This document shows positions 1-10,966 of a stretch of 64,000 bases of DNA, piece after piece. Source of the stretch: Progne subis subis (lineage: Eukaryota; Chordata; Aves; Passeriformes; Hirundinidae); the NCBI GenBank assembly GCA_022316685.1, contig JAKJHU010000016.1:744001-808000 (forward strand), written 5' to 3'. The notes beneath the pieces are model-generated. The model did no database searches, was not told the DNA's origin, and was given only the letters and a program-made list of their open reading frames with translations. Numbering within the stretch: the first letter of the stretch is position 1; each line of letters begins with the position of its first letter. A program made the translations under genes and the position numbers.

Positions 1-50
1 AAACAAACAAACAACAAAAAAAAAAAACCAAAAAAAAACCACCACCATAG
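1..50. repeat. A/C-rich low-complexity tract (AAAC-type)
   Basis: The window opens inside AAAC units followed by A-runs broken by CC pairs and a short ACC run. Its left edge is cut by the window. The composition matches the longer CAAAA tracts near 31 kb and 38.8 kb. No function is inferred. Confidence 0.8.
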
Positions 51-181
51 CGGAAACCTGAGGAGAATAGGTAATGAACATAAACACTATCAACACTAGA
101 TTTGAATTCTCAAAACGTTACATCTAATTATCATACTATGCTATATTTATAGTTTGACATGACAAAGGGTAAGTTTTCAAC

Positions 182-420
182 CAAAAGTAGGTTTAGGTTA
201 AATATTAGGAAGAAATTCTTTACTGTAAGGTGATGAGGTACTGGAACATGTTGTCGAGAAAAGCTGTGAATGCTCCATCCCTGGAAACATTCAAAACCAA
301 GTTGGATGGGGATTGGAGCAATGTGGCGTAGTGGAAGGTGCCTCTGCCTATGGCAGGAGTATTGGAACTAGATGACCTTTAATGTCTCTTTCAAACAGTC
401 TATAATTTTATGACTATAAA
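182..420 (+). mobile_element. CR1: CR1 LINE, 3' end fragment
   Basis: This is the last ~240 bp of a chicken-repeat-1 (CR1) non-LTR retrotransposon in sense orientation. The order of recognisable blocks matches avian CR1: GGAAGAAATTCTTTACTGT, then a 'GTACTGGAACA..TTG' block, 'CCATCCCTGGAAACATTCAA', 'AAGTTGGATGGGG', 'GTGGAAGGTGCCTCTGCC', 'TTGGAACTAGATGACCTTTA', and a decayed ATTCTATG-like terminus ('ATAATTTTATGACTATA'). The first blocks would encode the end of ORF2 and the rest is 3' UTR. It is strongly 5'-truncated, as usual for CR1, and carries many substitutions. Avian origin of the window is supported partly by this copy. Confidence 0.9.
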
Positions 421-1093
421 TACTCATAAAGGGGTATAAAAATAGTGATATTGTTGATAAACATCAGTCTAAATGACAGCAGTTTCAGGCTAAAAGTCAT
501 GTTTTCAGTATTCCTAACATTGTTCTCAAATTTACACAAGATTTTAATTCTCATATTTGCCTTTTCATTTTCGCATTATGTCTCGTGCGTAAGTACAACC
601 ATTTTTATAGAAATAGAAAAAAAGTATAGATTAATCTACATGAAGGGTCACCAGTAAAGCCGACCAAAGAAGTCCATCCCAGTGTTTTCAAAAAGCACAA
701 GCATGTCAAAGAAACTTTAGAATCAGAAATATTAGGTATTAATCATGTTGCAAATTACACTTCAGTCAGTTTGGACTCCAGATCCATTACAGAATACTCA
801 ATTAGTCACAGTTGCTGAATTTTAGTTACAGATAGCTGTAGATTATAGACAATGAATATTTAACATACAATTATCTAATTAAGATGTCAGCCAATATTAG
901 GGTTAATTAATTCAATTAGTTATTTAAAAATGGGATCCTGAACAGGAGTGTTTTAATAAAAATTTGAAGGACTTATTTTTAATATTGTACCAACTTGTTA
1001 CTTTTTGTGCTACATGCCAGCAGCAGTGGGTAATGAAGATTTGATTTTTTTTTTAATTGTACCACCATATATTGATTCCATTAACTAGCCAAT

Positions 1094-1128
<35 letters not shown>

Positions 1129-1344
1129 TTGCATTTCTCTGAAAAATGGTAGCTCCTTTCTTCCTGTTTGATTTTGTACAAGTTTTTGCATCTCACACCA
1201 GCTCTATTTAACAGATTTAACAGGGTCTTTTTAACAGATGTTGTCTACATTGTCTATCCTACACTATGATGAAAAGAGAAGAATATTTTCTGACAGCTAT
1301 AACTCAGTCATTATGTGAATAATCTTGCCTAAGAAGTAAAGCCT
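421..1344. other. Non-coding AT-rich stretch
   Basis: I see no gene here. A 70-codon frame at 445-657 is hydrophobic at its start and matches nothing I know; it is most likely chance. An (AT)n microsatellite lies at 1097-1127. The rest is unique AT-rich sequence with short T-runs. Confidence 0.7.
1097..1127. repeat. (AT)n microsatellite
   Basis: About 15 uninterrupted AT units flanked by AATAA and ACTTGC. It is perfect in this copy and so probably length-polymorphic. Confidence 0.97.
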
Positions 1345-1870
1345 CTGGGGCATATATGCAACCGCAGCACCCAAATGTGACTGCAGCGCAGTCATCCCTT
1401 AGCACACGGGGCAGCGCTGGTTAAAAAGGAGAAATGACCCAGTCAGGGGAAGGATGGAAAATGGACCAATCAGATAGGGTAAAAAGGAGGAAGTAGGGAA
1501 AGAACCAATGAGATATAACTGTTTGATGTACCAACCGCAGAGCCTCATGGGGGGAACGCATTGGCTCGCCCCGTGGGTAGAGCAGTCTCTCAAGGTTTCT
1601 CCCTTAGGGGAACTACTACATTGACTCTTAAGGGTTGCTCTCTCTCTGAGAGAAGGTGCCCACATTACCAAGTGGCCTACTGGCCTCCACAATCCATGGT
1701 GTTCAATGCGTTCACACTGGAATGTGCTGCCTTACTTCATCCACTTCTCACACCACATTTTTCACCAAGAACAACTACAGATGTTCCTCTGTAGATGAAG
1801 TGAGGTATTGTGTAGCTCTCAATGAATGACTTTCTCTTTGCAGAACACCAGCAGAGGCAATAAACATAAA
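1345..1870 (+). mobile_element. Possible decayed LTR or other CpG-richer insertion
   Basis: This block differs from its surroundings: higher GC and several CpGs (AACCGCAG, GCAGCGCAG, ACACGGGG, CTCGCCCCGTG). Two CCAAT motifs (1463-1467 and about 1505-1509) are followed far downstream by an AATAAA at about 1859-1864. CCAAT boxes upstream of a polyadenylation signal fit the U3-to-R layout of a retroviral LTR on +. I could not fix TG/CA ends or a target-site duplication, and I do not recognise the family. Small frames crossing it on both strands have no protein resemblance. It could equally be another dispersed repeat or an old CpG-rich regulatory segment. Confidence 0.35.
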
Positions 1871-4800
1871 ATGTTTTAATTTTCCTGTAGCTTAATAGAC
1901 AAATACATTCATTACTACAAGTCATCAGGTAGGCTCTGCAATCACAGAATTTTAATGACATTTATACAGCACTATTAATATGGGAAAGACAAACATGAAT
2001 TATAAAATACTATCCTTGGGAGAAATTTATATTTGCCTGTTAAAAAAATCCCTCACCTTTCGTAAAATAACAGCTAAATGGGATCAGAACTATCTCTCAG
2101 TGTAGCTGAATGTTTTGGGTTTTTTCCCCCCAGGGTTAGGAAAACACTTTTTCATTTGTCATGAAAAAGACAAATCACAATCAGTCTGTCACGTATAATT
2201 TGACAATTTGCAATGCTTTAACAGCAGGGGACCAAGACACATATTTCAAACATTGCTACTGATAGAAGAGTTTTACAGAAGCTCTCAATTTCCGTGCTGG
2301 ATAAATGTCCTGGTAAAAGTCAGTTGTATAACAGATAGCCATGAAGGATTGGTACACTGGAACCAAAGGAGTTGCCTGATTAGTTTTGGTCTTCAAGTCA
2401 ATAATTTTTTAAACATGCATGAGAAATCAAGTGCTATGCTCCAAGGATCAAGCAAACTAACAGGTGTACGCCTTGGCACCTACAAATTCTATGACTAAAA
2501 AAGGGAACCTTTCTTTATTAATTACAAGTTATAGCTTCAAGGCAATGGGTAGCAATTTAGGTCTAGTATTTGGACACAAAAATTGGTAACTAAAGCTTGC
2601 ATCTCCCTCTAAAATTTCTCAAAGGAACTTAAAATATCTCCACTTCCTGGAGATAGTGGCCATCTTAAAAATCAAAACTGTCAAATAATATTGATACTAC
2701 GTTTATTGGACCTGTTGGGTGACATGTTGTAAATAAACACACTGAGTCACAAGTTTATATTGCTAGATATTCAGAAAATATTAAAAGAAAAGGGAGACAA
2801 AGAAGATAAAAACTCTTTCTGCTTATGTAATGTCAAAGAACTCTAAAGCAAAACCAAACCAAACCTGAGTGCATCATAGATCCTACAGCTTGAAAATACT
2901 GAGAAAACCCTTAAACTATTGCCGTTAAAGATGGTAAGGCAAAGGTACAGCCAACTTTCTCCTTGCTAATTTATTTTGTGACTTTATTCTGAAAACCATG
3001 GCATGGAATTTCACACTGATTATCTCCCCACAATTTCCACATAAAGTATGTTCTGTTTGCAAGTAAACAGATAATTTTTTTCTCTTCCTACAAAGCACTG
3101 GAAGCACAGCCTGCCCTCTGAAATGCAAGCGAAGTCTGCTGTTTCTTGTGAATAATCACCAGCTAAAGGCTCAGCCTGCTCTGTCACACGTATTCACCAG
3201 CAGTGCATATGAGATGCTGACTGGAATAATTCTATTTGCAATGAAATAGGAGGACAAATTGAATCTCTTTCATTTCCTTCTAATTAGCTGCAGTGCAGCT
3301 CCCTCCTAACGTGGTTTTGTGGTTGAGAGATAGGAAAAGCGAGAGTTAGAACTGTTTCTGATGGGGGAGTAAGCAGCTGAGACCAGTGAGCATGTTTGTA
3401 AAGGATTTTTTTAAAAAATGTAGCATATTGGAGATAGGACAAATTCTTAGTTGGTCATTGCTCCAGACCCTGTTGAAATGCCCAGCAATATTCTCTTGAC
3501 CAACTCCTGAATTTAACAAAACTATTTTGAAAAGAGACTGTGTCAGGTCAAAACAAAGCTCCACCCTGAACAGCTGATGCTGGCAGTAGCAAGGGCTGGA
3601 AAAGTGTAAGATCAGGTCAAGCTTTAACAATGCTTCTCCAGGATACCTGGCTTACCTCCAGCAGCAGACAGCTCAGAGATCTTCTGAGCCAGGTCTGGCA
3701 GCATCCTGAGAGAATGAGTAACACATAGATTGCAAGCTACTGGCAAACAACCTTCCCTCATTCCTGTGCAGAATCTGTCCCATCCTAGCTTCATCTAATA
3801 TCCTTATTGTTTTTTATTTTTAACTGGCAGAAGCAGTAGGCAATTCATACATACTGATTTTTCTTATATTTCACACACATCTATGATATTCCTTATTAAT
3901 CTCTTTCCAGGCTGAAGGGTGCTATCCTAATTTATTGTGTCTTGCATGGATGGATGCCTTTCCAAATCCCTGGACATCCTTCCCCAAATATTTTCTACAA
4001 CATTTGTAGTAACAATTAAATATTGTTGCGACATTATCCCTCTTGACATGGAGAAGGGGAAACAGGATGTCATGCTAGTGTCCCAAAATGTGTGCACATC
4101 AGAGATTTTTGGAGAGGTATAAAAAAACTCTCTAAGTTGTCTGTTCCTTGTCATTGTAAGGTGTCAGCCTGACTGAAGCCTCTTGGCTCTTCTGACCATA
4201 TAGAATTGGTTGAGTTTCGGGGTGTTATTATAAGACAGAATTCTAATTTTTAGACCCTGGAGCACTGTTATGATTTCAGAAATGAAAAGTTTATCAGAAA
4301 ATAAGTGGGATTGCAGCCCTCAACCTTTGGAAGGCTTGCCTGAAAACAAAATAGATCTGGAGGGCAAAAAGTAAAAGTTATTACTTTTTTTTGTTGTTGT
4401 TAAGTTAAAGAGCTTAGGATTTAGGCAGTTTATGAATAAATATAGGACTGATGGGTGAATAGTGGATTCCATTTTCCAGGCAGTACATAAGTCATAATAC
4501 ATACATAATCACATATTATTTTCTTTAGTACATTTACCAAGTTCTATCTTGAAACCACAGGGGTGCTTTTAACACTCATTGGTAATATAAGAAGGACTGA
4601 GCTAGAAATCTTCTGATGATTAAGAGCTTTCCATCCTACATAAATTACCAGCCATTTTACTCTCCCCCCTATACCAGCTGCATCCTTCAGTTCACTTAGC
4701 TTTTCCCTTTTTACTGATAGAGAAAAGTATGCTTTCTCATCAGTCATTTCCCTGCACTGAAAACAAGTCAGCTTTTTTGCTTGACTCTTCAATATTCTGC

Positions 4801-5997
4801 TCTGCTAATAGTTTTCTGCTGCTCTCATTCCAGCTTGAATTAATCTATAGAGAGAAAAGCAGAATAGTGCACAGATATGTCAGACTGGGAAGCTCTTCTG
4901 AAACTGCCCTTATTTAAAAAGGCCTCTGATAATGGCTTAACTATGACAAACCTCCTAGAACTATTTCACAAGCTCCCACATAAGATTACAACTATTTAAT
5001 AAATTTTCCAGCTTCAGAGTACTTCATGATACAGGCACATTTTCATCTCATGATCAATTAGTTCTCCAAGATTAATTAGCTTTTCATTTGTTTCAGTCAT
5101 TTCAACTTACTAGCAGAAATTCCATTTCATTCAACAGTACTCAGTTTTTCACTATTGTACTATTACATGCATTACATGTGTGGAAATTTTGTGTACACAG
5201 AGTTATTCAACCCTTCATAAGATATTCCTGCCCTTCTCTTTATTAACAAAACTGTCTAACTTTGTTAATAAAAATAATTGCAAACTCTGACTTTTTTTTG
5301 TCAAGGACAACAGTGTAACCACTCAATTTTTGAATAAAGATATTTTGATTCAGAAAAGTCTGGCAGTTCTTTAATTAATTTATTTGTCTCCATCATAACT
5401 AAACACATTCTTTACATGAAATCACACAAAATTAGTTACAGGATTTCTAAGAAATTAGACTGATTTTTATCTCTATGTCTTTGAAAACCAGTCATCTAAA
5501 AAAACCTATTTATTTGGTAAAATGCAAGTTAGGTAAATCTATGCTGCATTTCACTTTCATTTACCTCCACCTTTTCGGAGTGTTCTAAAGCCTTGCACAT
5601 AACTAATATACTATGTATGCCATTTTTTATTTTCTATTTTGTAAATGCATATCCTATGTTGACTGTTTTCCAGTTATACCTTTCCTGATTTAAGGGATTT
5701 ATTTAAATGCTCTGCTGCTGGATCTGCATTTTCATGTGTGAGTTCTTGCAGTACTGCAGGAAGATTATCTAGTTCCCCCACCATGAGTACATTAGGTTGC
5801 TTGACTTCTGGATTTCCATTTCAGTTGCTGTTATTTCCTTTTCCACATTCCCAGCTGCTATCGTGCTTCTGTTCCATATTCAGCATCACTATTCTTACTG
5901 AAAATTGATCCAAAGCTCTTAGAAACCTTCCTAGTGACCCACACTTGGCCCACTGGAATTGAAAAGTTCGAAATTTTATTACCACAAGCAAAAACCT
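1871..5997. other. Unique non-coding stretch
   Basis: No gene or recognisable transposon is visible across these 4 kb. Open frames reach 96 codons at most (2208-2498 +, 3346-3630 -) and none resembles a known protein. Slightly GC-richer patches occur around 3120-3330 and 3540-3780 without exon-like structure. This is ordinary avian intergenic or intronic sequence as far as I can tell. Confidence 0.65.
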
Positions 5998-6031
5998 AAA
6001 AAAAAAAGAAAAGAAAAAAAAAAAAAAAAAA
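5998..6031. repeat. A-rich tract
   Basis: An A-run interrupted by a few G bases. It could be the decayed tail of a retrotransposed sequence, but nothing recognisable lies 5' of it. Confidence 0.85.
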
Positions 6032-6548
6032 GTTTGAAGAATTTCTTTATTAAATACTGCTTCCTAGTGTCTGATAGCTGAAGACTTACAATCTAGAAAA
6101 GAAAAAAAAAATAAATCCAAAGCTGTTGTATGCCACAGGGAAACAGCAGGAGAAAACAAAATCACTGACAACCCCAAAGGACCCCTCAGTGGGAAAGAAT
6201 GTAGTTTTCCAGAGTGCTGCTGGACTCCATGAGATTTTTAATATTATTAAGGGATGACCTTGCCCCGTGCAACATGCTCAAAGTATGGCAAGTTTCTGAA
6301 TCTATAAAAGCAGGTCATAAGCTACTGCTTCTTCCATTTGTTCTCTCTCCCTTATAAAGCAAGAGGATAATATCTTGGTTCCTGCTGCAGATCAAGAAAA
6401 ATTCTGAAATCTTGGATTAATAAAAAATATAAACACTAGTCAATAAACATATTCAATAGAGAGAAATATATTCTTATTTTATCTTTTTAGAAGACTTTTT
6501 AAAATCTCTGTCCCAGGCACAAGTTAAAAACAAAGCCCACAAGTTCTG

Positions 6549-6697
6549 GTGTGTTTGGGGTGTTTTTTTTGTTTTTGTTTGTTTTGTTTTGTTTTGTTTG
6601 TTTGTTTGTTTGTTTGTTTGTTTTGTTTGTTTTGTTTTGTTGTTTGTTTGGTTGGTTTGTTTTGGTTTGTTTTTGTTTTGTGTTTTTTTGTTTTTTT
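6549..6697. repeat. Long imperfect (TTTG)n/(TTTTG)n tract
   Basis: About 150 bp made only of T and G, mixing TTTG and TTTTG units with a few TTGG steps. Open frames on both strands here (a Cys/Phe/Val/Leu-rich one on +, a Lys/Gln/Thr/Asn-rich one on -) are low-complexity artefacts. On the other strand this is the CAAAA/CAAA repeat also seen near 31.0, 38.8 and 44.2 kb. Confidence 0.97.
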
Positions 6698-9600
6698 ATA
6701 TATGTGTGCTGAAGACTCAGACCTAATTACAGGAAGCCTGGAAACTGTCCTTATGTGCCTTTCTATCAACAGAATACCTTAATAAAATATTCACACTGTC
6801 TAAATTTGCCTCAGATAAGCCCTTAGCCTGTGAAAAATTTTAGGACCTTGACTATGGGAGAGGTGTTGTCTTCAGCAGAAGACAACATTAGATCTATCTA
6901 CATTAGATAACCCTTCATGTCTCTTTTAGTTCTTAATAATGAAAACTGGATTTAGGCAGAGGAACGAATAAGCCCTAAGATACTGCTGAAAGATCTGCCC
7001 AATAGTATTTTTAATTTTTGGAACCCTCTATCTTTTAGGTTGGCGCACATCTTAATTGAGAGGTTATCTAAGAAAATATGAATTTAAATCTTCAATAAAA
7101 ATTATTTCTTGTTATTTACCTGTATTATTTTTCCAAATTCCTCTGAATCTCTATTAGATAACTTCACAATACTTTACTCATCCTGTAGTGACTTTTAATT
7201 GTATTTACAGAAGCTGTCGCTCTTTAAGAATTAATTCTAACACCATGTGAATACATTGTTAAATTCTGAGGGAACAGTCAGAAAAATAACTCCTTGCGAG
7301 CAAAGAGGAAAGTAAAAAGACCACAAGATTTTTATATGTTGTTATCCATGTATTATACTTGGAGTTTGTCTTACAGCACCTTTGGTTTTTTTGGTCTCAC
7401 TCCTTTCTCTTGGTTTTTACAGCATCACCTTCATCACTGAATTAAGCTGATCCAATTGGGATTTTATCTCACTTATTTTCTCACTCCTGTCAGGAACACT
7501 TGATGCTGGCATGTGTGGCAACACATGGGAGGAAAGGCTTGTTTTAACAGCCACATTGACTTTTCAGCCCCTCTGTTACCACAGCCATCAAATTCCAATT
7601 TATTCTTCTAGGGGCCCTCATCATTCCACAATCCAGCGTGGACAAAAAGGAAAATAATTTGGTCACTTAAGAGTGAGAAAGTCTATACTCCCAAAACAAA
7701 ACCAGTCAGACAGCTATCTCAAAATTTACAGGCTCTGTTGACTGACTCCTTACCTCTTCCCTGACTCCAGTCTTCCCAGTGCCTCCCCACGCCACCATCC
7801 TGAACTTTTTCAGGGGGCTTTTCATCAGTTCAGTGACAGAATCATGTGAATACAAATAAATGAGACGTCAAACAACACTCTTTTTTTTTTTTTTTTAATC
7901 AAGACTATTTTGTCCACAGATCAGAAACTGATGGGAAGTAATATTTGAGACCAGCCCACAGGAAAACAAGAGGAAGATAAGAGCAGTAAAAGTTCATTCT
8001 CACAGTCCCTCCCTTCTAAAAAGTTACCACTCTTCTTAACCTACATATTTTGTCTACTGAAAAGAAGTACAAAAGCAAAGAAATAGGCAACCAAAATTAT
8101 TAATTCAAATAAATTCAAACATAGAAGTGTAAATGAAACAACAGCTTTTTCTAAGGGTGGCAACAATTGTTGTTATGGGAGAAAAAAAAATCAGTTTTTT
8201 AAAGACTTGTTTCTGACGTATTTTTCTACCAAGCCCAGACACTCACAGGTAAATTAATTCCCTACATTTTTTTCTTCATAAACAAGCTTTCCCTTCCATT
8301 TCCTTTTATCTCTTTTTCTTTTTTATAACTGGGAGAAAAAGGCACTAAATTTTATTTTTTTTCTGACATTGAATATTATTAACTAGCAGTACATAGATTT
8401 TGCTTTATTTTACTAGGTATAACAAATGCATGGTAAAAAAGTGGCATTTACAAATGAATACTGTTCTTATTTCAACAGAAAAAGAAATTATGGAATTCAG
8501 ATTTAATCTTGAGCCTTCTTAATTTACAGTCTTGTCACTGTCTCAGAGGCCTTCACCAATTTAGGAGATTTAAAGGAGATTTAAAAATCATATCTTTTAC
8601 AAGACCAAAGTGCAAAATATTCTTAAGAAAGAAATTGCAACTCTTATTTTATTTTAGTAAATTCCAAATTTTGTCTCTGTACCACATGCCTTAACTTTAC
8701 TTTCTCTTAAAAAATATTAACTTCCACCACCCACTGATCAAGAAAAGAGTCTGGCTTTTGAAGCTGGAAGCAGCTGACATCTTATAACTTAGTGGCTTCT
8801 ATGATGTGTGATTTCTTTCTATGATGAAAATGCACCTTTTAAAAACATTTAAAACATATGCATGATAAATTGGTGAGCTACAATCTCCCAAACATATATT
8901 TTGTTTTCATATCATCCTGTTCCATATTAAGCAATTATAGACAAGAACACTGACTACACCACAGATGTTTCCTAATTAAGTGGATCAAGGGAGACAGAGC
9001 TGCTAATGACTTTTTTTTTGTTTTATTTGTGTGCTATTTACAGTCTGCTGTGCTATATATAGATACTAAAGTTTTAGGATGAATCTAAATTCAATTACCT
9101 TAATAAAGAGTTTAATAAAAATTACTTGAAACTTTTTTGTTTCAGATCTGTAATTTAGCATGGACTAGATGTGTGCCTTTAGGTATCAGCTCCTGAGGTT
9201 CACTTCTATGTTCCTTCTCTACTGTTTTGCTTTTTACTAATGAATGTCTAATGTTTTGGGTTCTTTTTTTTTTTTCTTTTTTTATATTCTTTCTTTCTTG
9301 CTCTTTTGAGTCCAGCATCCTACCTTCTACAACGTAAAGGTGTTTCAATATGACAGTAGTTGTTCACTTGAGCCATTTGGGTGAATATTACAGCCTTTTG
9401 GTTGATTTTAGTATTGCCTACATTCAATTTTTGACAGTATTTGCTAAACCTCCATATAAAATTTCTTCTACCTCAAACCTCTTCCTGACCCAAATCATAA
9501 AGTTAGGGGTGCATTTGAGTTGGAACCACGGTGTACTTTGAAAGTGATGTCCCAATTGTCCCCCTATGTCATCGCTGAGTCACCTTAGAGCGTGCATTTT

Positions 9601-10385
9601 GGATACTTTTGCATAAAATTTAGCTGGAAGACCAGGAGTAACTTGTTCCAACCACATATATACATGACGACTCAATATACATGACTAGACTAACACTAGC
9701 AAAAAAATGAATACCCAAATCTTATGCAGTGGAGACTTTAGCTCCTCAGCCTCACTGTGTCCTGTTGACTCTTCTGGGCCTCCCTGCCAGTGTAAAGCTG
9801 AACTGTGTCACTGAACAAATGCTGTGGATGGACTTGTCTTTCATTCTAGTATCACCTTCTGATTTGAATAAACATTTGTGGTAAAAGTCACATAAAGTGC
9901 TGTTCCTTGGACAACATTATAGCAAAATTCTCAAATGGCTGCAGGTGAACCATTTAAAAGGTACAACAAGGAGAGAAAACCACAGCTGGCATTTTAAAAA
10001 CTTTTTCTGATGAGGCATACAAATGAAAGGCTAATGAATGAGAGGTGCAAAGAGAGACTCCAAGGAAAGCATGGTTCCACAGGAAGAATGAAAGGACTCC
10101 TCCTGAATGAACAGACTGTCCTAAATATGACCTGAGATGCCTTTGAGGACAACAGAGGATGGATATGTCACAGAAGAACAGTAATGTACTTAAATTCTGA
10201 GGGTTTGCTTTCTTCAGATACAGTCATTAGAAAGGTTCCCTGCTAATTAATTAGGCTTGAAATAAACACTGGTTTTCATTCTGGCATGTAAAGGACTCAT
10301 TCACAATTTGTTGTAAAGATTTAATCAGTTAGTTGTCATCCCAGCCCTGCTAAATTCCCTTGAGTTTATGCAGTTGTTTCCAATG
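6698..10385. other. Unique non-coding stretch with T-runs
   Basis: No gene is supported. A 16-bp T-run lies at 7881-7896 and a T-rich run at 9261-9283. A weak resemblance to a CR1 3' end near 6850-6950 (a short TAGATAACCCTT block) is too decayed to call. Frames reach only 60-70 codons. The 7500-7820 and 9720-9800 patches are slightly GC-richer but show no exon-like features. Confidence 0.65.
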
Positions 10386-10966
10386 TGTTGGAACCCTGGA
10401 GACTGAAATTTCAGGCTTTCTGAGCTGGGGGGTGCTGACCCTCAGATAAGCACTGCATTTGACTTGAGGCCTTGGAACAGGCTTCCGAGATTGTGTGATA
10501 GCACGAGGGTTGTGGGTGAGTAGTGTAAGTGGTGTCATGTGATCTCACAGGGTGAAAAACTTAGATTTGGGATTTTGGTGTATAGGGATATATGGGAGCC
10601 AAGGTGAAGAACTTTGGGTGTGGATTAGTTGTTTTTTTACACCTTCTTCTTCCTTCTTCTTCATGAACCTGGGTGGTTTTCTGTAATTGGGTGAAAGAAG
10701 TCCGCATTGCAGGTTTCAGATGATCATAACTGAGTTAGAAACATAAATAATATAGATGTCAACTGTTTATTGGAAAAATGGGACTTAAATAGCCTTGAAT
10801 AGAAACCATTTTGGCTCACTTTCTCAACTTGTTAGAGAGGGCTTACATCTCATGAGTCTGTAATAGAGAATGATAATAAATTTCAGAGTGAGTCTTCAAA
10901 AACAATGTCTCCTGAGTTTTATTCATCCTGACCTTGGAGCAGGAAAGAGACAGGAACGGCAACACG
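10386..10966 (+). mobile_element. Probable solo LTR of an avian endogenous retrovirus
   Basis: The block reads like a passerine ERVK-type LTR: a TGTTGGAACC start, AGCACGAGGGTTGTGGGTGAG, GATCTCACAGGGTGAAAAAC, a pyrimidine-rich patch (TTCTTCTTCC, about 10640-10660), GTCCGCATTGCAGGTTTCAG, a TATA-like TTAAATA near 10785 and AATAAA at 10875-10880, ending CAACACG where CA is expected. Flanks CCAATG (10380-10385) and TCAATG (10967-10972) could be a 6-bp target-site duplication with one mismatch. No gag, pol or env sequence adjoins, so it is probably a solo LTR left by recombination between two LTRs. The family label is from memory and the exact ends are inferred. A small frame at 10350-10538 on - is a chance frame inside it. 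Confidence 0.75.

Noticed and set aside
6549..6769. Cys/Phe-rich and Lys/Gln/Thr-rich frames
   Set aside because: Both are translations of the TTTG repeat; the same applies to frames at 30.8-31.1, 38.7-38.9 and 44.1-44.4 kb.
6838..6945. Possible CR1 3' end on + (TAGATAACCCTTCATGTCTC)
   Set aside because: Only one short block resembles CR1 and the terminus is missing; below the level I would call.
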